In this document: positions 45,712 through 54,553 of the stretch, one piece after another | Layout: every line of letters starts with the position of its first letter | Position numbering within the stretch: position 1 is the stretch's first letter | Made by a program: the position numbers and the translations under genes | From: Methylobacterium nodulans ORS 2060 | Lineage (GTDB): Bacteria > Pseudomonadota > Alphaproteobacteria > Rhizobiales > Beijerinckiaceae | Reading direction: 5' to 3' | DNA: 64,000 nucleotides | NCBI RefSeq assembly: GCF_000022085.1 | Contig: NC_011894.1 | Location: 1,824,501-1,888,500, forward strand | The notes under the pieces: model-generated | Told to the model about the DNA's origin: nothing | Database searches by the model: none | The model's input: only the letters and a program-made list of their open reading frames with translations

Positions 45712-46920
45712 ATGCGCCGAGCCGCCCTGATCCTCACCGCCGCTGCCGCGCTCGCCGGACCCGTCCGTGCCGAGGCGCCCCCGCGCCCGCCCGCCGAGAC
45801 CCAGCCGCCGAACGCCCCCGACCAGAAGCCGGCCTTCCCGGGCCAGACCCGCGCGCCGCAGCCGGGCGAGGCCACCCGGGTCGCGGTCGCCACGGTGGCG
45901 CGGGGGCTGCGTGGCCCCTGGTCCATGGCCTTCCTGCCGGACGGGCGGCTTCTCGCCACCGAGAAGGAGGGCCGGCTGCGGCTGATCTCCCCGGACGGCA
46001 GGACGGCTCCCGTCGAGGGCGCCCCGAAGGTCGATGCGCGCGGTCAGGGCGGCCTCCTCGGCCTGGCACTCAGCCCGGCCTTCGCGAGCGACCGCCTGAT
46101 CTTCATGAGCTTCAGCGAGCCGCGTCCCGGCGGCAACGGCACCAGCGTCGCCCGCGCCCGCCTCGCCGAGGAGGGCGGCCGGGCCCGTCTCGACGGGCTT
46201 CAGGTGATCTTCCGCCAGATGCCGACCTATGACGGGGACAAGCATTACGGCTCCCGCCTCGTCTTCTCGGGGGACGGCACGCTGTTCGTGACGGTGGGCG
46301 AGCGCTCCGATGCGCGGGTCCGCGGCCAGGCACAGGATCTGGCGAGCGGGCTCGGCAAGGTGTTCCGCATCCGCACCGACGGATCGGCACCGGACGACAA
46401 CCCCTTCGCGGGCCGCCGCGACGCCCTGCCGACGATCTGGTCCTACGGCCACCGCAACGTCCAGGCCGCGGCGCTGGACGGTCAGGGCCGGCTCTGGACG
46501 GTCGAGCACGGGCCGCGGGGCGGCGACGAGCTCAACCGCCCGCAGGCGGGGCGCAATTACGGCTGGCCGGAGGTGACCTACGGCATCGAATACAGCGGGG
46601 CGAGGGTCGGCAGGGGCATCACCCGGCGCGAGGGCACCGAGCAGCCGGTCTATTACTGGGACCCGGTCATCGGTCCCTCCGGCATGGCGCGCTACGACGG
46701 CAGGCTCTTCCCGGCCTGGCGCGACGCGCTGCTGGTCGGCGGGCTCGTGTCCGAGGGCCTCGTGGTGCTGCGGCTCGACGGCGACCGCGTGGCGACGGAG
46801 GAGCGCATCCCGCTCGATGCCCGCATCCGCGACGTGACGGTCGGCCCCGACGGTGCGGTCTATGTGGCGACGGATTCGCGCACGGACGGCCGGATCCTGC
46901 GGCTCTCGCCGGGCAGGTGA
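45712..46920 (+). CDS. PQQ-dependent aldose sugar dehydrogenase-like protein
   Basis: This exported six-bladed beta-propeller has 402 residues, GSDH family (YliI/Asd type). The signal peptide is MRRAALILTAAAALAGPVRA. Family motifs are GLRGPWSMAFLPDGRLLATE, GQGGLLGLALSPAF, SYGHRNVQAAALDGQGRLW, EHGPRGGDELN and NYGWPEVTYGIEYSG. It should oxidise aldoses in the periplasm using PQQ, a cofactor made by methylotrophs for methanol dehydrogenase. The start at 45712 precedes the signal peptide; upstream codons in frame are not signal-like. It converges with thpR. Confidence 0.92.
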   Translation: MRRAALILTAAAALAGPVRAEAPPRPPAETQPPNAPDQKPAFPGQTRAPQPGEATRVAVATVARGLRGPWSMAFLPDGRLLATEKEGRLRLISPDGRTAPVEGAPKVDARGQGGLLGLALSPAFASDRLIFMSFSEPRPGGNGTSVARARLAEEGGRARLDGLQVIFRQMPTYDGDKHYGSRLVFSGDGTLFVTVGERSDARVRGQAQDLASGLGKVFRIRTDGSAPDDNPFAGRRDALPTIWSYGHRNVQAAALDGQGRLWTVEHGPRGGDELNRPQAGRNYGWPEVTYGIEYSGARVGRGITRREGTEQPVYYWDPVIGPSGMARYDGRLFPAWRDALLVGGLVSEGLVVLRLDGDRVATEERIPLDARIRDVTVGPDGAVYVATDSRTDGRILRLSPGR

Positions 46921-46943
46921 GCGTCACGGTGCGGCATTCGGGC

Positions 46944-47483
46944 TCAGGCGAGCGGATAGGCCGCCTCGACCACGTAGGGGCCGCCGCCGACCGAGTCCCG
47001 CGCCGAGTAGAGGGCGAAGCGCGCCGCCGTGAAGGCGAGGGGCGCGAAGCCGCCCTGGAGGGCGAGGTAATGCGCCACCGCCCCGGGCGTCGCCTCGCGC
47101 CGCAGCCGGGCCAGGGTGACGTGCGGGGTGAAGCGGCGCGAGTCGGGCTTCAGGCCGAGGCGCCGCATCAGGCGCTCCTGCTCGGCCTGCAACTCGTCGA
47201 GCGCCGGGGAGGGGACGATGCGGGCGTAGAGCGCGTGCGGCCGGTCGCCCCCGAAGCTCGCGAGGCCGTCGAGGGTGAGGGGCAGGGCGCCGCGCGGCCG
47301 CGTCTCGCCGAGCGCCACGGCGATCTCCTCGGCAAGCCCCCCATCGACGTCGCCGATGAAGCGCAGGGTGACGTGATAATCGGCCGGCTCGACCCAGCGG
47401 GCGCCCGGCAGGCCGCCGCGATGCCGGGCCAGGGCCTCGCCGATTTCGGGCGGGATCTCGATCCCGGTGAACAGGCGCGGCAT
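46944..47483 (-). CDS. thpR: RNA 2',3'-cyclic phosphodiesterase
   Basis: This is a 2H phosphoesterase of 179 residues, formerly called 2'-5' RNA ligase LigT. The two His motifs are HVTLRFIGD (about residue 37) and HVTLARL (about 120), and the N-terminus is RLFTGIEIPPEI. It hydrolyses 2',3'-cyclic phosphates at RNA ends. It is 12 bases downstream of the arylesterase gene and probably cotranscribed with it. Confidence 0.95.
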   Translation of the reverse strand: MPRLFTGIEIPPEIGEALARHRGGLPGARWVEPADYHVTLRFIGDVDGGLAEEIAVALGETRPRGALPLTLDGLASFGGDRPHALYARIVPSPALDELQAEQERLMRRLGLKPDSRRFTPHVTLARLRREATPGAVAHYLALQGGFAPLAFTAARFALYSARDSVGGGPYVVEAAYPLA

Positions 47484-47495
47484 GGGGGCCTCCCG

Positions 47496-48221
47496 TCAGG
47501 GCGCCTTGCGCAGGCGGGTCGCGAAGCTCTCGACACTGGGCAGGATGCCCGCGACGATCCGCTCCACACCCTTGGCGGTCGGGTGCAGCCCGTCCGGCAG
47601 GGTGAGGCTGCGGTCGGTGGCGACGCCGTCGAGGAAGAACGGGTAGAGCATGAGCCCGTGCCGCTCGGCGAGGCGCGGATAGAGCGCGTCGAAGCGGGCG
47701 ACGTAGTCGGGGCCGAGATTGCGCGCCGCCTTCATCCCGGCGAGCATCACGGGGATGCCGCGCTCCTTCAGGCGCGCGATGATCGCGTCGAGGGCCTTCT
47801 CGGTCACGGCGGGATCGGTGCCGCGCAGCATGTCGTTGGCCCCGAGTTCGAGGATGACGCCATCCGTCCCGTCCGGCACCGACCAGTCGACCCGGTCGAG
47901 GCCGCCGGTCGCGGTATCCCCCGAGACGCCCGCATTGGCCACCGTCACGTCGAGGCCCTTCTCCTTGAGCGCCCGCTCCAGCACGGCCGGGAAGGCGGCC
48001 TCGGCCGGGAGCCCGTGGCCGGCGGTGAGGCTGTCGCCGAGGGCGACGAGGCGCAGCGGGGCCGCGACGGCGGGGCCGGCGAGCATCGTCATGGCGGCAA
48101 CACACAGAAACAGGAGCGTCGCGAGACCGCCACGGTGGCACCTCAAGAGGTGGCGGAGCCGGGAGCGACCGACCATATCGGGCGGGCGGGCGGTCATGCG
48201 ATCGTCACTGCGGCTCACCAT
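47496..48221 (-). CDS. GDSL arylesterase / lysophospholipase, TesA-like
   Basis: This exported SGNH hydrolase has about 241 residues. A basic N-terminus and hydrophobic stretch (LATLLFLCVAAMTMLAGPAVA) form a signal peptide. Catalytic blocks are LVALGDSLTAGHG (Ser), NAGVSGDTATGG (Gly), ELGANDML (Asn) and PDGLHPTAKG (Asp, His). The family hydrolyses aryl esters and acyl-CoA. Several starts are possible (48221, GTG 48218, 48197, 48176). Being divergent from a YbbA/YbbP-type ABC system is the same arrangement as E. coli tesA-ybbAP. Confidence 0.9.
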   Translation of the reverse strand: MVSRSDDRMTARPPDMVGRSRLRHLLRCHRGGLATLLFLCVAAMTMLAGPAVAAPLRLVALGDSLTAGHGLPAEAAFPAVLERALKEKGLDVTVANAGVSGDTATGGLDRVDWSVPDGTDGVILELGANDMLRGTDPAVTEKALDAIIARLKERGIPVMLAGMKAARNLGPDYVARFDALYPRLAERHGLMLYPFFLDGVATDRSLTLPDGLHPTAKGVERIVAGILPSVESFATRLRKAP

Positions 48222-48268
48222 TCCCTCCGGCGCGTCGTTCCGACGCTCCTCAGATCGGCCACCGATAC

Positions 48269-48964
48269 ATGACCGACAAGGCCACCGCACCGGCCATCGC
48301 CCTCGATGGCATCGACCTCAGCCTCGGGCGGGGCGCGGCGCGGGTGCACATCCTCAGGGGCATCTCGCTCTCCGTGGCGGCGGGCGAGGCGGTGGGCCTC
48401 GTCGGCCCCTCGGGCTCCGGCAAATCCACCCTGCTCATGACCATGGCGGGGCTGGAGCGGCCGGATTCGGGACGGGTCGTCGTCGAGGGCACGGACCTCT
48501 CCCGCCTCGATGAGGACGCGCTCGCGCGCTTCCGCGGCCGGCGCATCGGGATCGTGTTCCAGTCCTTCCACCTCGTGCCGACCATGACGGCGCTGGAGAA
48601 CGTGGCGCTGCCCCTCGAACTCGCCGACCTGCCCGACGCCCATGCGCGGGCCGAGCAGGAACTCGCCGCCGTCGGCCTTGAGCGTCGCCTCCACCATTAC
48701 CCGGCCCAGCTCTCGGGCGGCGAGCAGCAGCGCGTCGCCATCGCGCGCGCCGTGGCGCCCGATCCGGCGATCCTCGTGGCGGACGAGCCCACCGGCAATC
48801 TCGACGAGGCGACGGGGGCCTCGATCGTCGATCTCCTGTTCTCGCTCAAGCGCGACCGCGGCGCGACGCTGGTCCTCGTCACCCACGATCCCGGCCTCGC
48901 ACGGCTCTGCGACCGCACGGTGCGGCTGCGCTCCGGGCTCATCGAGCAGGCGGCCACGGCCTGA
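48269..48964 (+). CDS. ABC transporter ATP-binding protein, YbbA/LolD type
   Basis: The ATPase has 231 residues. Walker A is GPSGSGKST, the signature is LSGGEQQRVAIARA, Walker B is ILVADEPTGNLDE and the H-loop is LVTHDPGLA. The MacB/LolD-type insertion GIVFQSFHLVPTMTALENV is present. It powers the large permease encoded 13 bases downstream. It is divergent from the TesA-like gene across only 47 bases. Confidence 0.95.
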   Translation: MTDKATAPAIALDGIDLSLGRGAARVHILRGISLSVAAGEAVGLVGPSGSGKSTLLMTMAGLERPDSGRVVVEGTDLSRLDEDALARFRGRRIGIVFQSFHLVPTMTALENVALPLELADLPDAHARAEQELAAVGLERRLHHYPAQLSGGEQQRVAIARAVAPDPAILVADEPTGNLDEATGASIVDLLFSLKRDRGATLVLVTHDPGLARLCDRTVRLRSGLIEQAATA

Positions 48965-48977
48965 TGACGGACATCCC

Positions 48978-51569
48978 ATGCACGGCAGCCTGCCCCCCCT
49001 GAGTGCTCCGGGTCCGCGACGCCCGGCGAACCGCCCGCGTCTTCCCCTCACGCTTCGCCTCGCCCTGCGGGAGCTGCGCGGGGGCCTGCGGGGTTTTGCG
49101 GTGTTCCTCGCCTGCCTGGCGATCGGCGTCGCGGCGATCGCCGGCGTATCCTCCGTCTCGCGCTCCCTCACCGACGGGCTCGCCCGGCAGGGGCGGATCA
49201 TCCTCGGCGGCGACGTCGCCTTCAGCCTCATCCACCGGGAGGCGAGCCCGGCCGAGCGGGCCTTCCTGGAGGCGCGCGGCCGCGTCTCGGTGGTCGCCTT
49301 CACCCGCGCCATGGCGGTGGCGGGCGAGAAGGGCGCGGCCTTGGTCGAGCTGAAGGCCGTGGGTCCGGACTATCCGGCGGCGGGGGATCTCGTCACCGAG
49401 CCGGGCCTCGCTCGCGCCGACCTCTTCGCCGAGCGCGACGGCGCCTTCGGGGCGGCGGTCGATCCGGCCCTCCTCGCCCGCCTCGATCTCAAGCTCGGCG
49501 ATCGCGTCACGGTCGGGACCGTGCCGATCGTGCTGCGCGCCGTGCTCCAGAGCGAGCCGGACAAGATCGCGAACGGCCTCGGCTTCGGCCCGCGGCTCCT
49601 CACCAGCGAGGCGGCCCTGCGCGCCTCCGGCCTGATCCAGCCCGGCAGCCTCAACCGCTGGGTCTACCGGGTCCAACTCGCCGATCCGTCGGATGCGCGG
49701 GTCGAGCAGGTGATCGCCGAGGCGAAGGCGGCGCTGCCGGAGGCCGGGTGGGAGATCCGCTCGCGGCTCAATGCCGATCCGCGCTTCTCCCGCAGCGTCG
49801 AGCGCTTCACCCAGTTCCTGACCCTGGTCGGCCTCACCGCCCTGATGGTCGGCGGCGTCGGCGTCGCGAATGCCGTGCGCGGCTTCGTCGAGCGCAAGCG
49901 CACGTCGATCGCGACGCTGAAGAGCCTGGGCGCCCCGGGCGGCCGGGTGGTCGGCCTCTATCTGACGCAGGTGATGCTGATCGCCGCCCTCGGCATCGCC
50001 ATCGGCCTGTCGGTCGGGACGGCGCTGCCCTTCGCGATCGAGGCCGCCTTCGCGGATCTGCTGCCGGTGCCGCTGAGCCCCACCGTGGCGCCGGGCCAGC
50101 TCCTCGTTGCGGCGCTCTACGGGTTCCTGACCGCGCTCGCCTTCGCGATCGGTCCGCTCGGCCGCGCGCACGACGTCGCAGTCTCGGGCCTGTTCCGCGA
50201 CACGGTCGATCCGGAGCGGCGCTGGCCGCGCCCGCGCTACCTCGCGATCCTCGGCCTCGCGCTCGCCGCCCTGGTGGCGCTGGCGCTTGTCACGGCCTTC
50301 GACCGGAAGGTCGCGCTGATCTTCATCGTCGCGGCGGGGCTCGCCTTCGCGCTCTTGCGTGGCGTGGCGCTCGGCCTGATGGCGCTCGCGCGCCGCCTGC
50401 CGCGCCCGGCCCGCGCCGCCCCGCGGCTCGCGCTCGCCAACCTGCACCGGCCCGGCGCGCTGACGCCCTCGATCGTGCTCTCCCTCGGGCTCGGTATCAC
50501 GCTTCTCGTGACCTTGAGCCTCATCGACGCGAGCATCACCCGCACGCTCACCCGCTCGCTGCCCGAGCGGGCGCCGAACCTGTTCTTCCTCGACATCCCG
50601 AGCCGGGACGCCGCGTCCTTCGACCAGCTCCTCGGTGCCGCGGCGCCCCGCGGCAAGATCGAGCGCGTGCCGATGATGCGCGGGCGCATCACCGCCCTCA
50701 ACGGCCGGCCCGCGAGCGAGATCAAGGCGCCGGAGGACGCCGCCTGGGTGCTCGACGGCGACCGCGGCATCACCTACGCGGAGGATCTGCCGGACGGCTC
50801 GCGCGTGACCGCGGGGGCATGGTGGACCCCCGATCAGGCGAAGACCCCGCTCGTCTCCTTCGACGACCAGCTCGGGCGGGCGCTCGGCCTCAAGGTCGGC
50901 GACACCGTCACGGTCAATGTGCTCGGCCGCAACCTCACGGTGCCGATCGCGAATCTGCGCCATGTCGAGTGGCGCAACCTCGGCATCAACTTCGTGATGG
51001 TGTTCTCGCCCGGCACCTTCCGGGGGGCGCCGCATGCCGACCTCGCGACCCTGACGCTGCCGGAGGGGCCGGACCCGGCGCTGGAGGCGCGCATCCTGCG
51101 CCAAGCCGCCCTCAGTTTCCCCTCCGTGACGAGCGTGCGGGTGAAGGACGCCCTTGAGGCGGTGAACGACATCGTCGGCAAGCTCGTCTTCGCCATCCGG
51201 GGGGCGAGCGGCGTCGCGCTCGTCGCGAGCCTGTTCGTGCTCGCGGGGGCGCTGGCGGCGGGGCACCGCGCGAGGCTCTACGACGCCGTCGTGCTCAAGA
51301 CGCTCGGCGCGACGCGGGCGAGGCTGCTCGCCGCCTACGCGCTGGAATACGGGGCGCTGGGGCTCGCCACCGCGGTGTTCGGCCTGATCGCCGGCACGCT
51401 GGCCGCCTGGGTGATCGTCACGCAGGTGATGCGGATCGACTTCCTGCTCGACCTCTCGGGGGCGCTCGTCGCGGCCGCCCTCGCGGTGGCGGTGGCGGTC
51501 GGCCTGGGGCTCGCCGGGACCTGGCGGATCCTCGGCCACAAGCCGGCCCCTTACTTACGAAATCTGTGA
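48978..51569 (+). CDS. ABC transporter permease, YbbP type
   Basis: This permease has 863 residues and about ten membrane helices. The N-terminal helix FAVFLACLAIGVAAIAGVSS precedes a large periplasmic domain. Two FtsX domains follow: a first group near residues 270-430 (FLTLVGLTALMVGGVGVANA) and a last group near 730-850 (GASGVALVASLFVLAGALAA, YDAVVLKTLGATRARLLAAY). The FtsX/MacB mechanism exports or extracts hydrophobic material rather than importing. The link with TesA suggests lipids or esters, which is inference. Confidence 0.93.
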   Translation: MHGSLPPLSAPGPRRPANRPRLPLTLRLALRELRGGLRGFAVFLACLAIGVAAIAGVSSVSRSLTDGLARQGRIILGGDVAFSLIHREASPAERAFLEARGRVSVVAFTRAMAVAGEKGAALVELKAVGPDYPAAGDLVTEPGLARADLFAERDGAFGAAVDPALLARLDLKLGDRVTVGTVPIVLRAVLQSEPDKIANGLGFGPRLLTSEAALRASGLIQPGSLNRWVYRVQLADPSDARVEQVIAEAKAALPEAGWEIRSRLNADPRFSRSVERFTQFLTLVGLTALMVGGVGVANAVRGFVERKRTSIATLKSLGAPGGRVVGLYLTQVMLIAALGIAIGLSVGTALPFAIEAAFADLLPVPLSPTVAPGQLLVAALYGFLTALAFAIGPLGRAHDVAVSGLFRDTVDPERRWPRPRYLAILGLALAALVALALVTAFDRKVALIFIVAAGLAFALLRGVALGLMALARRLPRPARAAPRLALANLHRPGALTPSIVLSLGLGITLLVTLSLIDASITRTLTRSLPERAPNLFFLDIPSRDAASFDQLLGAAAPRGKIERVPMMRGRITALNGRPASEIKAPEDAAWVLDGDRGITYAEDLPDGSRVTAGAWWTPDQAKTPLVSFDDQLGRALGLKVGDTVTVNVLGRNLTVPIANLRHVEWRNLGINFVMVFSPGTFRGAPHADLATLTLPEGPDPALEARILRQAALSFPSVTSVRVKDALEAVNDIVGKLVFAIRGASGVALVASLFVLAGALAAGHRARLYDAVVLKTLGATRARLLAAYALEYGALGLATAVFGLIAGTLAAWVIVTQVMRIDFLLDLSGALVAAALAVAVAVGLGLAGTWRILGHKPAPYLRNL

Positions 51570-51769
51570 CGGTTTAATCCCGGCTCGACGCTGCGGCCGA
51601 TGGACGTAGCGTCCTGGGGGGAGTGCGGCGAGCTTTGCCGGCCTCGGGCCTTGTGCGGGCCGTCCCAGCCTCTCATATTTCGCGCATGACGCCGTGCTGC
51701 GGCGTCCGAGGATCGCGTGAGCCTCGATTTAGGAACTCCCACGCTAGAGAGCTTCCGAAGGAATCTCCC

Positions 51770-52594
51770 ATGGCATTCGAGAACAGCCCGTTCCGGCAGG
51801 GCGGCGCGAGCGGGTACGGAGCCCCGATGGGCTACGCCCGCGGCCAAGTCGAGGTCGACCAGGGCCTGCGCGCGTTCATGCTCGGCGTCTACAACAACAT
51901 GGTGCTCGGCCTCGCCGTCTCGGCGCTGGTCGCGCTCGGCGTCAACAAGCTTGCCACGACCGCCGTCCCGGCGGAGGCGGCCCGCAACGGGGCCGGGCAG
52001 ATGGTCCGCATCGGCGGCCAGTACCTGACCCAGTTCGGCCTCACCCTCTACACGACGCCCCTGATGTGGGTGGTGGCGCTCGCGCCGCTCGCCTTCATCT
52101 TTCTCTTCTCCTTCCGCATGGACCGGATGTCGGCGGCGAGCGCCCGCACGACCTTCCTGGCCTTCGCGGCGGTGATGGGCGCCTCGCTCTCCACGCTGCT
52201 GCTGCGCTATACCGGCGCGAGCGTGGTGCAGGTCTTCTTCATCACCGCGGCCGCGTTCGGTGGCCTCAGCCTCTACGGCTACTCCACTTCGCGCAGCCTG
52301 TCGGGGATCGGCTCGTTCCTGGTCATGGGCCTGATCGGCCTGCTGATCGCGAGCCTGGTGAACATCTTCCTCGCGTCGAGCGCGCTGCAATTCGCCATCT
52401 CGGTGATCGGCGTCGTGATCTTCGCGGGCCTCACCGCCTACGACACGCAGAAGCTGAAGGAGATGTATCTCTACGGCAACTTCGATCAGGAAGCGGCCGC
52501 GAAGGTGTCCGTGTTCGGCGCGCTGACGCTGTACCTGGACTTCATCAACATGTTCCAGTTCCTGCTGTCGCTGATCGGCAACCGGAACGAGTAA
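51770..52594 (+). CDS. Bax inhibitor-1/YccA family membrane protein
   Basis: The protein has 274 residues and seven predicted helices. The N-terminal 50 residues are soluble (MAFENSPFRQGGASGYGAPM). The family end LTAYDTQKLKEMYLYGNFD and the final helix TLYLDFINMFQFLLSLIGNR are strongly conserved. YccA-type proteins interact with membrane proteases and leak calcium in homologues. The start at 51770 follows CGAAGGAA. A rho-independent terminator closes the gene. Confidence 0.95.
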   Translation: MAFENSPFRQGGASGYGAPMGYARGQVEVDQGLRAFMLGVYNNMVLGLAVSALVALGVNKLATTAVPAEAARNGAGQMVRIGGQYLTQFGLTLYTTPLMWVVALAPLAFIFLFSFRMDRMSAASARTTFLAFAAVMGASLSTLLLRYTGASVVQVFFITAAAFGGLSLYGYSTSRSLSGIGSFLVMGLIGLLIASLVNIFLASSALQFAISVIGVVIFAGLTAYDTQKLKEMYLYGNFDQEAAAKVSVFGALTLYLDFINMFQFLLSLIGNRNE

Positions 52595-52620
52595 CGGGCG
52601 CCGCCACGGTGCCCCATCCC

Positions 52621-52652
52621 GCCCCGGCCGCTCCGCGGCCGGGGCTTTTTTT
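52621..52652 (+). terminator. Rho-independent terminator after the Bax-inhibitor gene
   Basis: GCCCCGGCCG (52621-52630) pairs with CGGCCGGGGC (52636-52645) around a CTCCG loop, followed by seven T residues. This is a textbook intrinsic terminator, 26 bases after the stop. Confidence 0.95.
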
Positions 52653-52660
52653 GGACTCAA

Positions 52661-52863
52661 TCGAACCTGAGGTGTGTGGAGGCCGCCCCGCTCCTCATGC
52701 TGAGGTGCAGGCGATCGCAGATCGCTCAGCCTCGAAGTACCCCGGACCGGTGCTCCCATCCACCAGAGCCTCGGACCACCGTTCAGGTGTGCTTCGAGGG
52801 CCGGCTTCCGCCGGCCACCTCAGCATGAGGAGCGGAGCGGCTGCCACGAAGGTCAGGTTCTAT
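52661..52863. repeat. Nested palindromic repeat, family B copy 2
   Basis: The outer inverted arms extend about 45 bases: the left starts TCGAACCTGAGG and contains CTCCTCATGCTGAGG, the right is CCTCAGCATGAGGAGCGG and ends AGGTTCTAT. Inner arms CCTCGAAGTACCCC and GTGTGCTTCGAGG mirror copy 1 at 1751-1967. It fills the space between the Bax-inhibitor terminator and the tetR stop codon, reading ATAGAACCTGAC immediately after that stop, as in copy 1. Confidence 0.85.
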
Positions 52864-53466
52864 TTAGCCGCCCCGCAGGCCCGCGAGCAGGAAATCGATC
52901 ATCCCGTCCAGGGGCGGGGCGATGTCGCCCGGGCAGCGCACGATCAGGACCGGGTGGCAGTAGCGCAGGATCGCGGTTTGCACGTAGCGGGCGGCCTGCG
53001 CCGGATCGGCGACCCGGAACTCGCCCGCCCGGACGCCCTCGGCGATCACCCGCTCCATCACCGCGGTGATGCGGTCGACGTGGTGATGGCAGACCCCCCA
53101 GCTCTCCGTCATCGCCGCCTCCACCATCTCGTGCATGCGCGGATTGGCGGTGATGCGCTCGGCGCTGTCGCGATGCAGGGCGTGGATGATCGCCCGCAGG
53201 CGGTCCGCCGCCGGTCCGGGCCGGTCGGCCACGGCGGCGATCATGGCCTCGACCTCGCCGGTCAGCCGCTCGACCACCGCCTCGTTGATCGCCTTCTTCG
53301 AGTCGAAGAAGCGGTAGACATTGGCCGGGCTCATCCCGAGCGTCTTGGCGATGTCGGCCACCGTGGTCTTCTGGTAGCCGATTTCCTGGAAGAAGCGCGC
53401 CGCCGTCGAGAGGATGCGGCAGCGGGTGGAGAGGGCGGTGTCGTCCGGCGGCTCGGCGAGGGTCAT
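52864..53466 (-). CDS. TetR-family transcriptional regulator
   Basis: The regulator has 200 residues. The N-terminal helix-turn-helix (about 15-60) reads ILSTAARFFQEIGYQKTTVA, DIAKTLGMSPANVYRFFDSK. The C-terminal ligand-binding domain resembles TetR_C_7-type regulators often next to efflux or fatty-acid genes. The target is not obvious because neither neighbour is divergent and close. Translation ends exactly where a family B repeat begins. Confidence 0.93.
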   Translation of the reverse strand: MTLAEPPDDTALSTRCRILSTAARFFQEIGYQKTTVADIAKTLGMSPANVYRFFDSKKAINEAVVERLTGEVEAMIAAVADRPGPAADRLRAIIHALHRDSAERITANPRMHEMVEAAMTESWGVCHHHVDRITAVMERVIAEGVRAGEFRVADPAQAARYVQTAILRYCHPVLIVRCPGDIAPPLDGMIDFLLAGLRGG

Positions 53467-53569
53467 TGGGCGAGCCTATAGGGCCACTTCGGAGAGGTTC
53501 GGAAGTGCGCGAGGTGCCGCGGTGACGGTTTCGAGTGCCTGTCGCGCGAATGCGCCACCGCGTGATTGG

Positions 53570-53773
53570 TCACGACCCGAATTGCGAGCCGAGTTGTTCC
53601 AGGTATTCGGCAAGATCGAGCCCGCCGACTCGCATGCCATAGGCGAAGCGCATGCCGGGCCGGATCGGGATGCTCTCCCGGCGGGTGGTCAGCGTGAAGG
53701 GCTTGGTGCAGACCCATGCCCCATCGCGACGATGCTCGAAGTAATCGAGGATCTCGTGTCGGCCCATGTTCAT
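53570..53773 (-). CDS. Small conserved-looking protein, unknown function
   Basis: The predicted protein has 67 residues and no membrane segment: MNMGRHEILDYFEHRRDGAW, then a Thr/Arg/Pro-containing middle and DLAEYLEQLGSQF. The composition and even distribution of charged residues look like a real soluble protein rather than a chance frame. I do not recognise a family. It is isolated between tetR and the glutathione peroxidase gene. Confidence 0.6.
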   Translation of the reverse strand: MNMGRHEILDYFEHRRDGAWVCTKPFTLTTRRESIPIRPGMRFAYGMRVGGLDLAEYLEQLGSQFGS

Positions 53774-53971
53774 CTCCGGTGCGGCTCTTGCCCGACAACG
53801 TGGCCGTTGCTGGAAAGTTCACGGCGGGACGCGGGTGCCGCTGCACCGCGCGCGAGCTTGGCCAATCCTTGAGTCCGCGGAAAAAGGTTCTCGTGAGGGC
53901 GCTCGGCCGGCTTGCCGGTGCCGGTCCGGCGGCCGATCTTATGGGCGCGCGTCCTTCTTCGGAGACCTCCG

Positions 53972-54553
53972 ATGCCGATCGCCCGCCGCGATGCGCTCAT
54001 CCTGTTCGGTGGCTTGCTGGCGAGCCCCCTGGCGGCTGAGGCCGCCGGGGCCGTCTCCCAGAATGCGGTCACCGCCGCCGCCTTCGGCTTCGACAGGGCC
54101 GACGGCACCCGCCTCGCCCTGGCGGATCTCGCCGGCAAGCCGATCCTGGTGGTCAATACGGCCACCGCCTGCGGATACGCGCCGCAATTCGCCGGTCTGC
54201 AGCAGCTCTGGACCCGCTTCGGGTCGCGCGGGCTGACCGTGATCGCGGTGCCGTCGGGCGATTTCGGGCATCAGGAGCCCCTCGACGGGCAGGCCATCGT
54301 GGAGGCCGCACGGAACAACCACGGCGTGACATTCCCGGTCGTCGCCAAGACGTCGGTGATCGGGCCGAATGCCCATCCCTTCTATCGCTGGGCCGCCGGC
54401 GAGAGGCCGGGCGAGACGCCGCGCTGGAACTTCCACAAATACCTGGTCGGCCGCGACGGCCACCTGTCCGGCGCCTTCGCGACGCCGGTCGAGCCCACCG
54501 ATCCGCGGATCATCACGGCGATCGCCCGCGAGCTCGATCCCCAGGCCGGCTGA
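53972..54553 (+). CDS. Exported glutathione-peroxidase-family protein
   Basis: This thioredoxin-fold protein has 193 residues. The N-terminus has a twin-arginine-like signal (ARRDALILFGGLLASPLAAE). The peroxidatic Cys67 lies in NTATACGYAPQF, and the second block is FGHQEP. The third block WNFHKYLVGRDG keeps the active-site Trp and Asn. The Gln usually found in NQFG is Asp here (SGDFG). Members with Cys mostly use thioredoxin rather than glutathione. A periplasmic peroxide-scavenging role is likely but the altered tetrad lowers certainty. Confidence 0.87.
   Translation: MPIARRDALILFGGLLASPLAAEAAGAVSQNAVTAAAFGFDRADGTRLALADLAGKPILVVNTATACGYAPQFAGLQQLWTRFGSRGLTVIAVPSGDFGHQEPLDGQAIVEAARNNHGVTFPVVAKTSVIGPNAHPFYRWAAGERPGETPRWNFHKYLVGRDGHLSGAFATPVEPTDPRIITAIARELDPQAG

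Noticed and set aside
48939..51539. An 866-codon open frame opposite the YbbP-type permease
   Set aside because: It is highly charged with no hydrophobic or domain pattern and is explained by the permease on the other strand.
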